From assembly GCA_933228895.1 (NCBI GenBank), contig OW121854.1, positions 53,796,609 through 53,860,608 on the forward strand: a stretch of DNA of 64,000 bases, written 5' to 3'. Both the position numbers and the translations under genes were made by a program. The notes under the pieces are model-generated. The model worked only from the letters and a program-made list of their open reading frames with translations, was not told the DNA's origin and searched no databases. Position 1 is the first letter of the stretch. Every line of letters begins with the position of its first letter. This document shows positions 24,004 through 37,439 of this stretch, in pieces. Source of the stretch: Platycnemis pennipes (lineage: Eukaryota > Arthropoda > Insecta > Odonata > Platycnemididae).

Positions 24004-26477
24004 CAACATCTACGCACGGAACAGACATTTAGACGCGGCTGTCTGATTAAGACAGTCGTAACGACTATTAATTATTATTATAGATAAGTCTTAGTAATAT
24101 CCACACATTGCAATTAAAAAAATTAGGTTTAAATGAGTATCTGCTTTCGGTAGTCAAATCACATTCATGTACCTGTGTACTGTGCATAAAAATGATAAAA
24201 TTGACAACCGCTTTTACGGTTCTGCTTTTTGCACAAATTTTGTTGTGATCGAAAAGACGTATTCAATAACCAAACTGAGAAAAAAAAAAACAGAAATATC
24301 ATCTTAAATGAAATATCATCTTAATTCTCCGTTAAAAATCATTAATGTAATTATTAAAATAGGCATTTAAACTGGTCAAAAATGAGCTATAAAAGAAATA
24401 AGATTATGATTTGTTTTAATACGTGAGAATATTTTTTTCCATCCTTTCGCCGAAAATAGCAATGGCGCTTACGTATGTTCAACTTTACATGATAATAAAA
24501 AAATAAAACTTAATTTTCAAGCATTTGAATTAAAACAAGAATAATTTAATTAGAGCTAATGAATTCCAATTGTCTTACCAGCCGGTTTGTATGAGCATAT
24601 ATGCTAATATTCACCATAAACACCTGTGTTTTTAATTCAAGTCAAATGTCAATTTCGAACATCCCCGAATTATTTTTCTGCAAAAAAATAACGAATGCTT
24701 ATGTAAATATTTCTCTCCTATTTTCTTTTCAAAATCTACCTTTAATTTCATATTGCCAACACCAGTAGTTTTCCAAACATACCTCTTAAGCCCTTACCCG
24801 CCTAAGAAAATTAACTTTATCATCACCGTTGATTTTTCTCATAATCCTACTTGTTTCATAATCTAACCCAAACCCCCGCTTAAATTGTTCCAAGCCTTCG
24901 TAGATATAACTTACACGATTGAATTTGTGGTATTTGGTCAGATCGACAAGTAGCAAGAAATAGTTAATTCAGTTTTTCGCATTCACCTTAAGTGAACAAA
25001 AACTAATTTTTTTGCCTTCTTGCCTTTTCTTGCCATCAAAATGTATTTTGCATTCCAGCAGCAGCGTTTCTAGCAACTGTTGAAGTGCAAAGTGCAAAGG
25101 CCTGTTTGAAGTGCAAAAGTATTCATTGATTCAATCAGCGATTCACTGTGACTTCTCGCCACTAAAAGACGAACACACTAATTATATTACAGATACTATG
25201 AATTTGAGCGTCTGTAGAGAACACAATTTCTGCGTACACCTCTAACGATACACCTTTGGTAACATTAATCATCACAAGAGCTATGATAAGCAATATACGA
25301 TAAGCAAAGAATATATCACGAGTGACGCTGACGTTCGGTCAAAAAAAAGCATTTGTAAAGATGTAGGTACTTTTCAGAATGCTGTATATCGCAAGCCACA
25401 ATAGTAATCATCTCAAAAACTGATCAACGTAAATATTACTGTGATATTAGAAACCAAATCAAACAATAGCATTATGAATCCAGTATAGTATTATTAGTAC
25501 CGGTAAAAATTGTGCACAGAGGTCCTCAGTTTAAAAGCCTCCTGATCTATTTGTGAGTGAAAATCAAACCAGATATTGTCTGCATAAAACTTCATGGGTA
25601 TAACCCTTCACTACAGAAAAAACATGACATTAAAACACAATACATGGATATTGTGGTCTATTCATTGCCTTCGTCCGTGTAATTTTATGCGTTGGTATAG
25701 CCATCTAGTTTTAATAACTCCAAGCCTAGAATTAAAGTCAGTACGTTTAATTAGAATGCATAAAAATTGGCATTTAAAAAGGCCAATTATAATTGATCTC
25801 TACTCCCAAAAGGAATTAAAACTTTCGAGTGCTTTGTGAACCCAATATGTTTTACCATGCGGGGAGTGGCGCGCAATAATATTAAAATGCATACCAGCGA
25901 CTGTAAATCATACTGATTGCTCTGCGTGCTACTGAGTGGTAATTCCTAATGCTGACATAAATCAGGTTATTGTAATGACCTGCAGAAAAAACAAAGCAAT
26001 GTAAAATAAATGTCAACTAAAATAATATTAACTTTGAAAATTTAGCGAAATGCCTTAGATATTTCCTCTCTTGAAAAAATCTCCGTTTACAAATTTTTAC
26101 ATTGTTTGTCTCATGTTAACCAACAAAGTCTCTTAATTGGTTTTAGTTTTGAAATTCAAACGGAGAAAATAAAACCACTGCAAATTATATAAATATTTTT
26201 TGAACAAAGAATTTCCTCTCCAAGCCTCCTGTGTCTCGTAATAAAACGTGTCAGAAGTCTTTTTTTGTGTGAGAAGAAGAAAAAGAAGTTTAAAATGAAT
26301 ATTGGAAACCTTAAAATTTTAACTGGGAAAAGTTAAAATTCAAATTTCATGTTTATACCGTAGAATAATAAAAGTATGATACTCGTTGACAAACAGACAT
26401 ATCGACAAAAGAAGGAAGACTTTGCGCATCTCAGCGATTCCATGGATCCTGTCGTTAGAAGCGCCAATAGCTTCAAC

Positions 26478-27543
26478 ATCATAATCGGTCAACAATTCTA
26501 AGATTGGTTTGACGCAGCCCTCCACTTGATTGGCTAATCTCTTCATATAACCCTAATTTTGCTCTATTACATCTTTTACAACTGGCTCTATACATCTCAT
26601 ACGAGGCCTGACTTTTCCATACTTCCCGTTCACTTTCCCTTCGACGATTGTCTCAATCAGACAACCGAGTCTAAATGTTTGACTGATTAAGTTGTTCCGC
26701 ATTCTTTTTGGAGATTTCAGGAGAATTTTCTTCTCTCCCACACTTTTTAACACTACTTCGTTCATCACTTAGTCGTTCAATTTTATCTTCATCATTCTTC
26801 TGTAGCACCACATTTCAAATGTTTCCAACCTTGACTTTTACTGCTGTTATCGTACATTTATCATTTCCCTATAGTAGGATGCTCATGATGTATGTTCTAA
26901 CAAAATTTTTACTCACTTTCAAGCTTGTGTTTGCAGCTTTAAGTTTAAAATTATCTTGGAAATTTTCCTTTTTCAGCTAGGCGATTCTATTGGTAATTTC
27001 TCTTTTACTCGTCCATCGCTGGTTTCTCGGCATCTCAGGTAATAGTACTCTTAAACCTGCTCGTTTGTTTTCTATCCTTGCATAACTCCGGCCCTGGCCT
27101 CTTTTTTCCTAGGTCATAACAAATATCATAGTTTTTCCTTATTAATCATCAGGTGATATCTGGCCATTGTCCTTTCGATATATACTAGTTTCTTCTCTAA
27201 ATCTTCCTATATTTCTGAAATAACTGCTATGTCGTCGGTGAAATTCAGCATGGATTAAGTAATCATACAGCCAGCTTCCAGCATGCATGCATTGCTCCCC
27301 GCCAAAAAAAAATACCCAAAAAAACTTTTTTGACTTCATATATGGCTTCAAATTCCAAATTTTTTAAGAATACTCAGCATCAAGTTTCAATCAACGTTGT
27401 CTAATGCCTTCTACAAAGCTATAAACTAAAAAACTATGGTATATTGTCCTCTATTTTCTTCTGTAGTCTAGACCATCATCGCATCTCTTGAGTCCTTGTT
27501 ATTTTTAAGCCCAAATTGGTCATTAGCTAAGAAATTTTTAGCT
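26478..27543 (-). mobile_element. Decayed LINE fragment with reverse-transcriptase palm motifs
   Basis: The minus strand encodes, across several frames, the C-terminal half of a non-LTR reverse transcriptase. Near 27500 it reads as QFG-like sequence followed by KNKDSRDAM. Near 27400 comes the KALDNVD form of palm motif A, and near 27240 a degenerate catalytic box, NFTDDIAV (canonical F/YxDD). Downstream, the segment matches the post-RT region of the copies at 31869 and 43622, down to the 3' end at about 26478. Frameshifts and stops are frequent, so it is inactive. An indel-rich stretch with an A-run around 27300 separates motifs A and C. This is the most 5'-extended copy of the family in the window; the endonuclease is absent. 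Confidence 0.8.
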
Positions 27544-29428
27544 TTTTTTTTTTTTTTTACACAGATGACTTGTCGATATCATTGAGGTTTCTATCGCTAG
27601 GCTTATGGTCCTAACACTTGCTATATGAAATCACTTTAAGTAATTTGCTTATATTCAGGAAAATAAAATTTGTCAGTGTAGAAAATAAAATGTCAAATAA
27701 TTTTAAGCAAATATTCATGCATTTAAATTCATTATTATTTATATTTAGAATGACTGAGTGAATATAATAAACGATATTATTTTGAGCTCACATTATATAT
27801 TCTTCACGACTCTTCTTAAATCCATACACCATTTGTCTTGCATTCTAATTATTTTCTTCCAAGAATTCAGTCATTGCAAATCCTTCTATTCTACGTACAG
27901 TGTTGGTTCACAATCACCTCCACATTCATATACTTTTTAAGTAACTTGAGAAAAGTTGTCAACACAATTTTTGTTATATTTTATTCTTTATGCTAATAAT
28001 TTACTTCAATTTTCAGAATACAGGACGTTTTAATAAGCGCGCGACACATATAATGTTCCTTCAAAAATTAATTTCAATAAATGCATCAAATATTATTATT
28101 TACATTTCGGGAACATTTATCCTCAATGAAATTATGAAGTCCGACGGTTCACACATAAAATTACCTATATCCAACGGGTAGAAATGTTTTTCATGCAAGT
28201 GCACAGAGCTCCAAGTATGATGTTAGCCCGAAAAAGGTAATTTAAGTCTCTGACAGAACTTCCTTCCGAGAGAGACACTTAAGTAAGGCTGAAAAATGGA
28301 AGCAGGCAGACATGATCGCAAAGAGAAAAATAATGAGATATAGAGAGGCTGACTGGTGCAGGCCAGGTACCTATGCAGAATCCGCTATGGAATAGGTAAC
28401 ATCCTTTAGACACGAGGAATTTAATGGGCAGCGCGGCAAGAGAAGCGTAAGTTACAGCCCCTTCTACTGTGCAGTAGTGCCGAGCGTCACTTACCAGCTA
28501 TTGAGGAATTAATGAGGCGCCGGTTGGAAACACTGCCGATTGCAGCAATATATCAAGCAACGTAAGCATCTTAAGGTTGGTAAAATGCAGCCACCAAGAG
28601 AACCAAATCAAGATTTAAGGCAACAAGTAATATACTTCACAGTCATTACTTAGATGTAAATGTTACTTTATGTAAATTAACACGAGCCTTTTAATAAGAC
28701 ATGTACACGTTAAAGTTCTAGTGATAACATGATGGTTTGGGAATCTATTTAACGTGATTTCCAAAGTTACGCCTTAAAATACAAAGAAAATGCAACGTAG
28801 GAAAAATTGGTAGAGTAAATATCACCAGTTTAACGTCGATACCACATCACAGCGCATCATATGGTAGGTACGGTTTAATGGTGAGAATTGAAGGGTTACG
28901 AGAAAGAGTGGAGCTAAACTTGGCGTAATCATAGGCTTAATATCAAAGGATAGCCCAAAGGAGACTAGATAGAAACGCCCAATAAGAAGGGAGCAGCCTT
29001 AAGTCTATTTATTCAAAGAGGATATAAGTAAGACTTCATAAAAAGGGAAATATAAACCGTTTAACGTAAGGCGGAAATAAAAGAAGAGAGAAACCCTGAT
29101 CCCAAAGATTTAATTATCATTTGTATTCCAATAAGAGCTTAAAGAGAACAATTATTGTTTTCATAAAAATAGTTTATTTCTCCACTAGAAATAAGCAGTG
29201 CAGGATTATTCCAGCATAGAACAGCAGTAATATTTTCACATATTACTGCATTCTCCATTAATGTCCACGAGGATATGACCATTTAGCACAAGCCGAGCGT
29301 TAATTTGTTGGCTCATAGGTGAATGAAAAGGTTTTAAGGCATACCGGATTAAAATCGTACCTACCTCAACAAATTAATGTCTGGGGCAAACATGCACGCT
29401 TTTATGCGTCAGAACATGTAATGCTTAC
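27544..29428. other. No recognised feature; T-rich run near 27.54 kb
   Basis: A poly-T tract (27542-27558) abuts the LINE fragment. The remainder holds only short chance frames. Confidence 0.5.
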
Positions 29429-29671
29429 CCAAAATAACCATTTATTTCTCCTCGACTTTTTCTGTCGATTAATAAATAGTTCACGGCATCAATAAATTCA
29501 AAATCCCAGGAGCTTGCTTCCTTATTTATGTCTGCCCGCGAGATTCCGGAAAGAAGAGAAATGTGGTCAAAAAATAAACCAGCATCGGAGGGCGTATAAG
29601 TTTCCGTGTGAAAATTCTGCAGGTACGTATTGAATTCCAGGATGTTGAGCCCATAAAGCCGCAAAATCTCC
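29429..29671 (-). CDS. Candidate internal exon, product unknown
   Basis: The minus strand has an 81-codon block with balanced amino-acid composition, unlike the low-complexity frames elsewhere. It ends ...INGYFG immediately before GTAAGC, a good 5' splice site (29423-29428). An AG preceded by a weak pyrimidine stretch (GAATCGCTAG) lies just upstream, giving a 243-nt exon that starts and ends in phase 2. Residues include LRLYGLNILEF near the start and DAVNYLLIDRKSRGE near the end; I recognise no family. A plus frame (29608-29928) overlaps the region. No partner exon was identified, so this is only a candidate; chance or a decayed transposon exon remain possible. Confidence 0.3.
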
Positions 29672-31159
29672 CTAGCGATTCAGCTCAGAGCGTATGTCAA
29701 GGGGGCGGTAGCACTTCTGATACAGGACACGTATTCCTCCGAAGCGGCGGATCTGCCCGAAATTCGTCGAATAAAAGTGATCGCCAAAAGAACGAGGAAA
29801 AGATGGCCGGGATACGGGAAAGTAGGCGTTTCCCGAACCGAACTAAAGTTGTAGGCCCGTTTTATCTAAACACATTTCATGCCAAACGCTGGATGATTAT
29901 GACGAGAGTAATTGCAGACACATCATAAGTGACAACTTACACCCCTTCAATGGCAGACTCTTGTATGAAAAATCCTACCTGAGGGAAGGAAAATGGAAAA
30001 CTTTTTTCCAAAATGCTCATTAAAACTTGACAGCCCTGGCCAGTTGAAGCCGTGATCTTATCGTATCCGCATTCCTATACACTTATTCCTCGCCTACCTG
30101 TAAATAGGTAATAATATATACCTACAAAAACTTAATGCAAATGCGAGTTCTAAAGGAGATGGTATCTGAGGCTCTGAGACTGAATGAAGAATTAATGCAT
30201 TCATCTATTGAAGCAACTTCACTGAAAATCCTTAGAGGTGGATTAAGGGTAGAGACCGTTGCTGAAAATAAATCCAGTGCTAAATCAGTGATAAAAACGA
30301 ATGACTAATCATGTATGCTATTATGAAAAACTGGGCTACTTTTGGCGATGTTGTCATAACATTATGATACCAGGTATTATACTGAGCAAGCGGTGATAAA
30401 TTTCAGTCGGTTTCTTAAACATTATTGATATAACCAATGTGTTCTTTATTCAGCAGCCATTTTTGCATTGTAATTCAACTCAAATCCCGCTCTTGCACGC
30501 ATAAGAGCCTGAACGCTTTCCCAGAGAAAGCATTTGTGTGGCCTAAGAGTATCCAGTCCTGGAATAGCGTAATTGCAATCGTGAGTAATAAATGTGTTGA
30601 GTAATCAATACCAGAGTCTTTCAATTATGCCTTTCATGTTTTATAATCTAGGCCAGATATTTTTTTCCATTTCCATGTTTCACCATTGTGTTTATTAATT
30701 GTGAACAAGTTAATGGTCAGTTCTTGATTCTTCCAAATATACCCAAGTTTCATTTCACGCAACCAAAGGTTTCCACATTACCAATTTTACAAAAGGTGAA
30801 AGTATATGAAAATATCAAAAATAGACAGAAAAATAATGATTGAAACCTTGTAAAGCTTTTGCGAAATTAATTAAGCTACGGCGATGGCGAAAATGAAAAT
30901 AAGTGATCACTCGCAAACATAAATACGACTTCGGCAAATGATTGGAATTTAAATGTTTTTCCAATTTGATGGCCGAAGTTTATCTAAGCACTCGTACAAT
31001 TTTTTCGCATAAATATTGAAGACCCACTTAAACTTCACGAACGACTTTTCAATTACGGTCTGCTACCACCACCGCGTAATTTTGAAGGGAAAAATAAAAG
31101 AAAATGGGAAAGACTTAACCAATTAGCTTCCTCCCACCCACCAAACGATCCGACTAGAG
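29672..31159. other. No recognised feature
   Basis: The first 250 bases are somewhat GC-richer and carry a plus frame ending at 29928 with no known motif. The rest is AT-rich. A patch at 30880-31080 with several TAAT/ATTA cores could be regulatory, which is speculation. Confidence 0.42.
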
Positions 31160-31780
31160 CTTCAAGTATAGACAAATGAATCCTGCTCTTCCCTTCGCGC
31201 CCTCTTTTTTTTCACCCTTTGGTCCTTTGAGCCCTCGGAGAATCCGTTTATCTTATCCCCGCCACCGACCTCGACCCTCGTCCTCCACTCCCTCCTCCCG
31301 AAATCCCTCCCCATTTTTTTCCTCTCCCCTTGCGCTTCCTCCCTTAAATCTTCCACCAAGGATTCCTCGGTAGCTCTTTTTCCTCCCGGGGCCACATTTC
31401 CAGCTCTCGGAATGAATCCGAAACTCTTGTTTTCATAAGCAATCTCCTTTTCTCATTAAGGTCCCTCCCTGGTACTCGTAATATTTCTGCTTTTTAATCT
31501 TTAACCCGCCCTTTTAATGTCTCCCTTCCCTTTTTGCGTTCCGACTCTCCGCCGGAAATGGCGTCCTCAGAAACTTTTCCCCACTTGAGCGGTCTTCCTT
31601 CCCAACGCCCCTGCGCAACCCGGACCTGCTTTCCCCGCATCATCATTTTTATCTCTCGTTTGCGACCTTTCCTCACTTCGTGTTCACTCTCCCAACGAAG
31701 CAATGCATGGAGTCTTTCCCTCGCATCAGAAAGAAGCCCACAGTCAACGCCGTCGCAAATCTCGTAGAAAAACGACATCA
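31160..31780. other. C/T-rich, GC-richer island
   Basis: The plus strand is markedly pyrimidine-rich (31180-31400 and 31500-31690). Frames stay open on both strands but encode low-complexity Ser/Pro/Leu or Arg/Glu/Gly strings, an effect of composition. It resembles the islands at 6, 9, 21 and 37 kb. No promoter element is diagnosable. Confidence 0.45.
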
Positions 31781-31868
31781 ATTTTATTCATTTGTCTGCC
31801 ACATCACTCCGAATGGAATACAATCGAGGGCTGTTCACCTTACACGAGCCGTTCACTGTCTTAGTATT

Positions 31869-32648
31869 CATCATCATCAAGGGTCAATGATCCTAGGATT
31901 GGTTTGACGCATGCCTCCACTCTATTCTTCAATCGGCCAACCTCTTCATATTAACGCAGTTCCTCTCTTTTATGCCCTTTACCACCTGTTCTATGTAACT
32001 CATACGAGGCCTGCCTTTTCCATTCTTCCCGTTCACTTTTCCTCGACGATTGTCCTCATCAGGCCATCGTGTCTTAAGATGTGGCCGATTACTTTGTCCT
32101 ATCTTCTTTTTATAGTTTTCAGCAGACTTTTCTTTTCTCCCATTCTTCTTAGTATTTGTTCATTTGTCACTCGGTCGATCCATTTTATCTTCATCATTCT
32201 TCGATAGAACCATATTTCGAATGCTTCCACCCTTTTCTTCTCCAATGCTGTCATCGTCCATGCCTCACTGCCATAAAGGAACATGCTCCAGATATACGTT
32301 TAATGAATTGCTTTCTTACTTCCAAGCTTGTATTTCCAGCTGTTAGTAGATTCTTCTTTTGATAGAATGCCCTCTTTGCCTGGGTTATTCTACTCACTAT
32401 TTCTTTCTTGCTTCGACCATCGTTGATTACTCTTCTTAACAGGTAACAGAACTCTTTCACCTCTTCCAGTTTCTGTTTTCCTAGCTTAACGTTGGTTTTG
32501 GCCTCTTCTCTTTTGCTGCACACCAATATCTTAGTTTTCTTCTTATTGATCTTCAGATGATAACTGGCCATTGTCCTTTCCATGGTTGCTATCATCTTAT
32601 TCAGCTCCATCTCTGTCTCTGCTGTGAGAGCTATGTCATAGTTTTACA
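31869..32648 (-). mobile_element. 5'-truncated LINE, cut at the reverse-transcriptase catalytic box
   Basis: On the minus strand the element starts with YDIALTAETE, the residues just after the first part of the canonical YADDIAL box (32648-32610). It then continues through an open stretch of 119 codons (32251-32610) with ASYHLKINKKKTKILV and VKEFCYLLRRVI, the thumb region of non-LTR reverse transcriptases. A second frame (32099-32284) carries FLYGSEAWTM and AFEIWFYRRMMKIKWIDRV, typical of the C-terminal region. The 3' end is the family's CAATCCTAGGATCATTGACC-type tail at 31869, followed by TGATGATGA. A frame change occurs near 32270 and another after 32100. Part of the polymerase centre is lost, so it cannot be active. 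Confidence 0.88.
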
Positions 32649-33148
32649 AGCCAATAATATGGTTCCCTTGTTATATAATGCGTCTGCAAGTAGGTGAGAC
32701 GGCAGAAAATCCAGCCGTATGAACATTAAAGTGTAGGGGGGATACATGCATGATATAGTAGTTTTGAGACTGGAGGGAGGGTGGAGAGAAACTTATCGCT
32801 ATTATAAGATTACTCTTAACTATAGTGCCAAGGGGTTCACCGTTTATAATTCCAACCAGCAAACGGATTTAATAACTGGAAGTGCTATCCACGCAGGCCT
32901 CAAGTAGGAAGACGCCCATCTTTTGGCATGTTTACTCGAGGTTATCTTGAGATTTTGGAAGTCCCCTTCAAGGGGATTGATTCCAATATAACCCAACTAC
33001 ACACCAAACCTAGTTGGTACATTTACTTATAACTGATACCGAGTAAGCATTCAATCAAATTTGATTCTATGTTCACTGACCTTCCTTACATTTTTCGCAT
33101 GTATATAAGCCAAAAGGCTCCGGTAAAGTGCATTTCAAATAAAATGAA

Positions 33149-33190
33149 GGGCGTCAAACCAATCTTACGATTGTTGTCTGATGATAATGA
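33149..33190 (+). mobile_element. Very short LINE 3' tail
   Basis: GCGTCAAACCAATCTTACGATTG followed by TCTGATGATAATGA matches the last 40 or so bases of the LINE family, as at 43960-44005. It is an extremely 5'-truncated insertion or a recombination remnant. Confidence 0.65.
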
Positions 33191-36100
33191 TTTAAAAGGT
33201 TGACCTAGCATGGAAACATGCGCCCCCCCTGTACATTACTGAAAACACGGATATTTAAGAATGATTTTGAACAAAGGCTTCCACACTTGGGTAGAATCCT
33301 AATTAGATTCACGTTACGTTCTGGGAATTGCAATACATTGAGAACTATTAAAAACACCCCCGGACAGCTATGCGTAGAATAAAAAAATTTCAAACTTCAA
33401 CGTTATGGTTGGAGAATTTAGACGAGTTTTTTATTCCAACGGAGCAAAAGAGCAAATAATTTTAAATAGGATTTACTTGATATGTATACGTCTATAAGAA
33501 TAACAATATGTACAAGTACAACGTGCCGTGTATAAGAAATAAAAGAAGCATATTTAATACTAAACCATGGCAATTTTGGGGTTCATGTGAGAAATATTGA
33601 TAAGTAAATGAATTACTCGTTTATTGTATCCAAAATAATGAAATATGCTATTTTTAGATGAAATGCCATTCAATACTTAAAATAACATAACTTTAAACGT
33701 ATTTACGCCATCTCGTGAAATATTGCTAAGTTTCCCATAATGTGCTACATTAGCCCAAAGCGAACATTTTCTTACAACACCAAACTTTCAAAGGAAATAA
33801 AGGCATAACAATAAAACTTTATGGTTCGCTTTCTCTGGTAATTTGAATATATGATGTCATAGTGCATGAATTAGGTGCCATTCCTGCGTAATAACTGTAA
33901 GACTCTTCCGTCGGAGAGGATAATGGCCTGTCGGCACTGAAAAGGCGAGTCATATTTCCTTCAAGGGCTACTGCTTCCTTCATTCTGAAGAATCACCCTC
34001 TTTTCTTACATGCCCATCGCCCCCGAGCCCAAACACGTATTTCCTATCCACTGACACTTGCGTCTCCTCGACCGGCAACCACAACTTTCCTTGCTAGCAA
34101 CTGTTACCTCCAACCGCATTCACAATTCTATCGCGCTAGTTTCGAGGAAGCCAGTGTCAAAATTTCTAGGTCAAGAAGCAGGAAGCTCTTCCCGACGAAG
34201 CATGGAAACAGCTGCTTTCATCATTAATGTCGAAGAGGAATACTAATTTTTCATTACCAGAACTGTTGATACTCCGTCTTGCAGACGCTGGGGAACCTGA
34301 ATTTCATATTTTTATCGTGCAAACTGATAAAGAAAGTAATTAAATTCTGGGGCAAGATTTTTCTGTGGTTTTAACTAGATTATTTTGCCGATCAATTCAC
34401 CAGGTACACTTCTGCTTATTATAATCGAATGCTAATGCAAGGGTATAAATTAGTGGACACAAGAATATCATTTATTCCAGAAATAAACAAATGTTGCCTA
34501 TGGATGTATTTTTTTCGTATCTGTTCTCACATTATGGAAAATAATAAAATTTTCTCGATCCCATTCAAATGCTGTATTCCACGCCCTCTAGATTCTTTCG
34601 CACAGTATCTCATCACTATATTGGACCGAAATACTGTCATCCTATCCTAGCCAAGCAATTGCGCTTTAATTTTTTTGTCACTTTTAAAACTACTTTCCAG
34701 TTTTCAATGGCTTTTTATCTTATATGAGTGCCAATTTGTTCTATTTCAACTAAAAAATGCGAGATTGAATGCTTTGGCCATGATGTTGAAACTTAGAATT
34801 ATTTTTCCATTCACACGTTTTTGTTATTAAAGCAGCAGCATCACAACTGAAGACTTCCTGAATGAATAGATATTGTTGGTTGATTTGAATTGATGATGAG
34901 TTTTCTTATTCAATAAGTGATGTGACATTAAATGATTGAAGCCTTTCAATTGAAATTTTTTTTAATTCGTTGATAATAGGGAAACATTATACTGATGTGC
35001 ATACAAATATTTCATACAGTTTAAATGAAGACAACGTGGTTGTGTGATGTAGGGAAATGAAATCATACGTAAATAAATATGGGATATTACTAATGTAAAT
35101 AATTCATTGACTACCTTGTAGTGAAACGACGTCACGAGATGATGACAATACTTCAGTCAGAAAAGAAAGGTATCCAATAACTTATGCACTGGAAAATCAT
35201 AACTCGGTTATACCTGGTTTCTCGATTCTTCAGTGTCACGTGTTACATGCATAAAATGCAATAAGTAAGACATCTTTCATTCTAGACGCAGTGCTTAAAA
35301 TCATAAAATTATTCTTAAGGTTCGTGCAATGCAATTAATAGAACAAGACCTCATTAGAGTAACAGAAGACAACACGTTGACTTGAGAAATTGGAGCAAAC
35401 CAATAAAAGGAAAAGGGTCATTTTTACATTGCAACTTAAAATAAAATCAGGGATGGAAACAGAAGAAAAGAATTTCGGAAGCCTATATATATATGTGATT
35501 AGCCTAGTAAGAATCAAATCATAGCACTGTTCATAAAATATGACGTTCACGCGAAAAGAGCGAAGAATATATCTGATTGACCCGAAGATCAAGAACAGAT
35601 GAGTAGTAATGTGCCTCGTTTAGTAAGAATATCAAAGAGCACTATTAGATGAAATGGGAATGTTTCCCCTAAAAAATTAAAGTTGATGGAACATTTATGC
35701 AATCTTTGATCGGAAACTGAATGTTAATGACTGTGGCAGAGGTGAGTATTTCACTATTGCACGGAACTAATACATCTACATTGACTTTAGTTGCAGGACA
35801 TGCAAGATAGACATATTGACACAATGTCACTGCAATAGTACAGGGTCGCAGGAATAATTCTATTTTAAATTTTGCTGTGGATATGCAATCACCTCAGTAA
35901 ATAATGACATATTGATCATATCCGACTTATCTTCTGATTCTTCGAGTAAAATAAGTATTTACGCATTGATCTCAAATTTTCATGTCCCGTCATAATGCAC
36001 TTTTAAAATTAAATTTCAAAATTTTCCTTGGGAATTTTATCTTCTCAAAATGGATTATTAGATTGGTAGGTGTAATTGGGACATCATTGTGGAAGTTAAA

Positions 36101-36224
36101 GGAATGCAAACGGAACTAGCGCGCGGTGGACGCTAGTTTGGGATCGACCAACTCACCCTCTAGCCATCCTCACCCTCAGGAAACAAGGTCATGCCTTAGC
36201 GGTGAACTTTGAGTATGGATCACC

Positions 36225-36310
36225 GACCCGCCCGCAGGTATTTGAACTAGGGTCGCTGTTTCCCTCCTTCCGAATTCCACGGGGTGCCAATGCCGATGAC
36301 CATAAAGGGA
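36225..36310 (-). mobile_element. Possible tRNA-derived SINE fragment
   Basis: The minus strand contains GCGACCCTAGTTCAAATACC, a B-box-like element, preceded by CACCCCGTGGAATTCGG. This layout is seen in some insect SINE heads. The A box is weak. A small inverted repeat, CTAGCG...CGCTAG, sits at about 36119-36139. Confidence 0.33.
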
Positions 36311-37439
36311 GAGACTCAGTGGAATGATTGCTTCTTGATGTCCGCTTGACTTACCATCGGATTGTCAGGTAAAGAAAGTATCGTTCATCGTCAATGGGCA
36401 GACAAATCAACTTATTAAGATTAAATATTCATGAGCCTGTGTCTAAAATAAGTTTTCGGCATAGTTCCCAACGTTGCCTACGAGATGCTAAGTGAAAAGT
36501 TCTTCTTTCATTAGGGACCAATATATTGGGAGAATTCTAATTCGTAAAAAAACGTAACTTTTAAGATATTCCGTGTTTTAATCGTTTAATTCAGTTTCAA
36601 ATGGGAATGGGATGAAACAAGAAGATTGACTGAAATATATAATTGAGTATTCGAAGTGGGCTTTGTTAAGAAGATATATTACCCTAGATTAAACAGAGGA
36701 TATAATCTATAAATATCTATAAAGAGCATATTGGCAAGGAAATTCCTCTCACATATGTTACGATAGTAAGTTACAGATTGTGTTCATTTCAAAAGGGAAT
36801 AATGTGAAACGACAGAGCCTATCCTGTTCATTTTTTTGTTGAAGGAAGCAACAAGCAGGTACCTAGCCATTTCACAGTTTGAAGCAATTATCCATAAAGA
36901 TACGGGATTAATGTCATCACTCTTATTTCGATGTTACCATTCATGTTACCGTTCATTGAGAAATAAATTGTTATTATTCCATATGGAAAGCATTGAATTC
37001 ACTTTTTTAAGCTGCTGGAAGCAACGATAATTATTGGCCACGGTAAATCAAAGCCAACATTAAATAAAGAAACGCGAGGTGTCACATTTCGATATAAATC
37101 TGAGAACAACGATATGATTGTCTACCAGCCGAATAAAGAAAACCCCATATTTTACTATGTCAAGGACACATGTTTACTAAAACATTAGTCCATAAACCCG
37201 GGTGTCGGTAACCATTTAAATTCCGCCACAATCTCTAAAGGAAAGCAATACCAAATCCCGTATCCGCAGGGAGGGTAAAGTCCTTGATTTCAACCTTGAC
37301 GACCCTAAAGATGCCCGTTTCCATATTTTTATTCAGCTCCGACTACGATGGCACCATTCTGTGAAGAAACAAAACCGCCTTTGCAAAGCACTCTGCGGGC
37401 GAAAATTGTTTTCACGCTCCGTGTTTTCGTCGTTCCCTT

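Larger units (their letters stand above)
22839..26477. other. AT-rich DNA, mostly without recognised features
   Basis: No protein motif or large element was seen. Two small exceptions, a possible SINE head at about 23.9 kb and a short tandem repeat at 23976, have their own entries. The minus frame at 26340-26546 overlaps the LINE end and is not a gene. Confidence 0.45.
32649..37439. other. AT-rich DNA, mostly without recognised features
   Basis: Apart from the short LINE tail at 33149 and the possible SINE head near 36.2 kb, no gene or element was recognised. The 62-codon frame at 34058-34246 (plus) has no motif. A short (TA)n run is at about 35487. Confidence 0.48.
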
